A stretch of 5,517 nt of DNA from an uncultured Olsenella sp. (GTDB taxonomy: Bacteria; Actinomycetota; Coriobacteriia; Coriobacteriales; Atopobiaceae), in the NCBI GenBank assembly GCA_959598545.1, contig CAUGFC010000110.1, forward strand, positions 1-5,517, given 5' to 3'. Position numbers and translations under genes: made by a program. This document shows positions 5,258 through 5,517 of the stretch, piece after piece (the first letter of the stretch is position 1; every line of letters starts with the position of its first letter). Below the pieces are notes generated by a model. The model made no database searches. It had not been told where the DNA came from and saw only the letters and a list, made by a program, of their open reading frames with translations.

Positions 5258-5517
5258 ATGGCAGGGATCAACTACCAGACCGCGCGCTTCGAGGCCTCCT
5301 ACGGTACCGTGACGCAGCTCCCCGCCTCCACAACCCCCGAGGTTGCGGTGGCCGGGCGCTCCAACGTGGGCAAGTCCTCGCTGCTCAACAAGCTCTTCGG
5401 GCGCAAGGGGCTCGTGAAGGTCTCCGCCACGCCGGGCAAGACCGCCAACATCAACTTCTTCGAGGTGGACGGCATCCGCTTCGTGGACCTGCCGGGCTAC
5501 GGCTTTGCCAAGGTGTC
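5258..5517 (+). CDS. yihA: Ribosome biogenesis GTP-binding protein YihA/YsxC (EngB), N-terminal 86 residues, truncated by window edge
   Basis: This is a small essential-type GTPase that takes part in assembly of the large ribosomal subunit (YsxC in Bacillus, YihA/EngB in Escherichia coli). The visible part contains AGRSNVGKSS at 32-41 (G1/P-loop, Lys39), SATPGKT at 56-62 with the G2 threonine, a beta strand NINFFEVDG, and DLPGYGFAKV at 77-86 (G3, DxxG, in the DLPGYG form characteristic of this family). The upstream arm IINYQ-like start of family members corresponds here to GINYQTARFEASYGTVTQLP. The ATG at 5258 has AAAGGA four bases before it. The usual length is near 190-210 residues, so less than half is present. 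The reading frame continues off the right edge with two bases of codon 87. Confidence 0.95.
   Translation, partial: MAGINYQTARFEASYGTVTQLPASTTPEVAVAGRSNVGKSSLLNKLFGRKGLVKVSATPGKTANINFFEVDGIRFVDLPGYGFAKV

Overview
The window looks like chromosomal DNA from a high-GC anaerobe. The gene content (a TetR regulator joined to a 2-hydroxyacyl-CoA dehydratase-type activase, a bacterial OPT-family transporter, type III pantothenate kinase, and a YihA/YsxC GTPase) together with the strong G/C third-position bias would fit Coriobacteriia (Olsenella, Atopobium and Collinsella relatives). That placement is inference from gene content and style, not from a database match.

Layout from left to right. (1) 1-1193, minus strand: a two-gene unit. 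A 225-residue TetR-family regulator is followed, with a one-base TGATG overlap, by the first 172 residues of a BadF/BcrA-type ATP-dependent activase that runs off the left edge. (2) 1194-1499: a 306-base intergenic region between the divergent tetR and serine hydrolase genes. It holds a perfect 6-3-6 palindrome close to tetR and a long, locally AT-richer imperfect inverted repeat at 1306-1430. (3) 1500-2468, plus: a membrane-anchored or exported class A beta-lactamase-like serine hydrolase with SxxK and SDN motifs, KAG in place of KTG, and no recognisable deacylation glutamate. (4) 2475-3260, minus: coaX, type III pantothenate kinase, tail-to-tail with the hydrolase across 6 bases. (5) 3261-3370: a short divergent promoter region. 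(6) 3371-5014, plus: a 547-residue OPT-family membrane transporter. (7) 5015-5257: a noncoding region dominated by a 154-base mirror-symmetric repeat cluster made of four 24-base units, whose centre is a terminator-like hairpin. (8) 5258 to the right edge, plus: the first 86 residues of the ribosome-assembly GTPase YihA/YsxC (EngB).

The genes do not form one pathway. The TetR/activase pair is the only clear operon and suggests a regulated radical-type dehydratase or related reductive enzyme. CoaX makes phosphopantothenate for CoA, which is a loose metabolic link to a CoA-ester enzyme system but is not evidence of co-regulation. I found no convincing new multi-gene system. The least explained signals are the two noncoding structures: the four-unit symmetric repeat at 5032-5185 and the 38-bp-arm inverted repeat at 1306-1430.
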